NCBI GenBank assembly: GCA_029265335.1
Contig: JAJUJN010000071.1
Location: 1 to 8,722 of the forward strand
DNA from: Alcaligenaceae bacterium
GTDB lineage: Bacteria > Pseudomonadota > Gammaproteobacteria > Burkholderiales > Burkholderiaceae_B
Reading direction: 5' to 3'
DNA: 8,722 nucleotides
How positions within the stretch are numbered: position 1 is the first letter of the stretch; every line of letters starts with the position of its first letter. The position numbers and the translations under genes are program-made. The notes under the pieces were generated by a model, which saw only the letters and a list, made by a program, of their open reading frames with translations, was not told where the DNA came from and searched no databases. Positions 8,135 to 8,722 of the stretch are shown piece by piece.

Positions 8135-8155
8135 TTTGGGGGCTTCAGAGGTTCA

Positions 8156-8722
8156 TCAAAAACGCCAAGTCAGGCCCAGCGCAGGCCCCTGGAGCCGAAC
8201 GTCGAACACGTGACCGTCGTGGCGGTAATCCACCGACCATATTTTGTAGCCGGCCGAGGCGGTAAGACGCGGCGTAATGCCGTAGTTGAAGGCCAGCATG
8301 GCCTGCCAGCTCAGGCGTGAGCCTGCCCCAAAGCCGCCCACATCGCCTTCGGCGAGCACCGAGAACTTTGGTGTGACCCGAAGGTGGGCCCGTGCGCCCA
8401 CGAGCGGCTCCACCCAACCGAAATCACTGCGCTCGGATAGCGAACGGTTGAGCACTGTGGCTTTGACGCGGGTCCAGGTATGAACCCAGCGGGCGCCAGC
8501 AAAGGCGTCAACGGTGAGTTGATCGGAATCGTGCCAGCGATAGCCCGCGCTCAGGGCGGCATTGAAGAGCCGATTGTCAACGCGAACTTCGGCGTGCGGC
8601 AGCGTGATCTGTCCCCCCGCGAGGTGCAGTGGACCGAAGCCCTTCATATCGGTGAGGTCGACATACATCAGATCGGCCATCAGTAGAAAGCGCTGCCGGC
8701 GAGCCAGTACGTTGACGAAACC
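8156..8722 (-). CDS. Outer-membrane beta-barrel protein (5' partial)
   Basis: This is the C-terminal 188 residues of a protein predicted to sit in the outer membrane. The frame is open to the window edge, so the ATG at 8680 is internal and the signal peptide lies outside. The sequence alternates polar and hydrophobic residues in strand-length blocks broken by short turns. Recognisable blocks are LLMADLMYVDLTD near the start, VDAFAGARWVHT, WVEPLVGARAHLRVTP, the Gly-rich GDVGGFGAGSRLSWQ, and ASAGYKIWSVDYRHDG. It ends in GPALGLTWRF, where the final Phe matches the BAM-recognised beta-signal. The DVGGFG...WQ...GY...DY...GP.LGL..RF order recalls a family of hypothetical proteobacterial barrels. 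I know no specific substrate for it. The GDT1 gene follows after 97 bases on the same strand. A role in the envelope is all that can be inferred. Confidence 0.8.
   Translation of the reverse strand, partial: GFVNVLARRQRFLLMADLMYVDLTDMKGFGPLHLAGGQITLPHAEVRVDNRLFNAALSAGYRWHDSDQLTVDAFAGARWVHTWTRVKATVLNRSLSERSDFGWVEPLVGARAHLRVTPKFSVLAEGDVGGFGAGSRLSWQAMLAFNYGITPRLTASAGYKIWSVDYRHDGHVFDVRLQGPALGLTWRF

Noticed and set aside
8062..8155. yybP-ykoY manganese riboswitch before the GDT1-family gene.
   Set aside because: The gap is only 94 bases (97 counting the preceding stop codon), and the conserved loop sequences of that riboswitch are not recognisable.
7558..8265. Open frame of 235 codons on the plus strand opposite the GDT1 gene.
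   Set aside because: The translation is His/Gly/Gln-rich low-complexity text with no family likeness, while the minus-strand frame has both E-x-G-D-K-T motifs and membrane segments.
8678..8680. ATG at 8680 (minus) as the start of the outer-membrane protein.
   Set aside because: The frame continues upstream to the window edge with strand-like sequence, and starting here would begin inside a beta-strand with no signal peptide.
1..8722. tRNA, rRNA, CRISPR array, insertion sequence, attachment site or toxin-antitoxin pair.
   Set aside because: Almost every base is accounted for by five coding regions. No array of direct repeats, no transposase-like text and no cloverleaf-like segment was seen.

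Overview
The window looks like an ordinary chromosomal stretch of a GC-rich Gram-negative bacterium, most likely a proteobacterium. The signs are strong G/C preference at third codon positions, a beta-barrel outer-membrane protein with a terminal Phe, and a periplasmic bacterial alpha-2-macroglobulin (A2M) next to penicillin-binding protein 1C. I cannot name the genus. Coding density is very high, and no RNA gene, mobile element, CRISPR array or recent-transfer signature was seen.

Left part, plus strand (1-7488): three genes are packed head to tail. The first is a 5'-truncated long A2M with an intact CTEQ thioester motif. It ends in an ATGA overlap with pbpC, a bifunctional peptidoglycan glycosyltransferase/transpeptidase. 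pbpC in turn ends in a TGATG overlap with a DNA-3-methyladenine glycosylase (AAG/MPG family). The A2M-pbpC pairing is a known arrangement, seen for example as yfhM-pbpC in Escherichia coli. It is read as a periplasmic protease trap coupled to a cell-wall repair synthase. The repair glycosylase as third gene is less expected and may simply ride on the transcript.

Right part, minus strand (8722-7483): a 3' portion of an outer-membrane beta-barrel protein is followed, after 97 bases containing a terminator-like hairpin, by a TMEM165/GDT1-family (UPF0016) membrane protein, probably a Mn2+/Ca2+ exporter. The glycosylase and GDT1 genes converge. Their stop codons are adjacent, and the GDT1 frame runs 6 bases into the glycosylase frame, with no intergenic space.

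I found no convincing undescribed system. The points most worth a second look are the organisation of the A2M (candidate bait region, lone thioester Cys plus an N-terminal Cys pair), the double translational coupling that includes a DNA-repair gene, and the structured DNA at the convergent junction and in the GDT1 leader.
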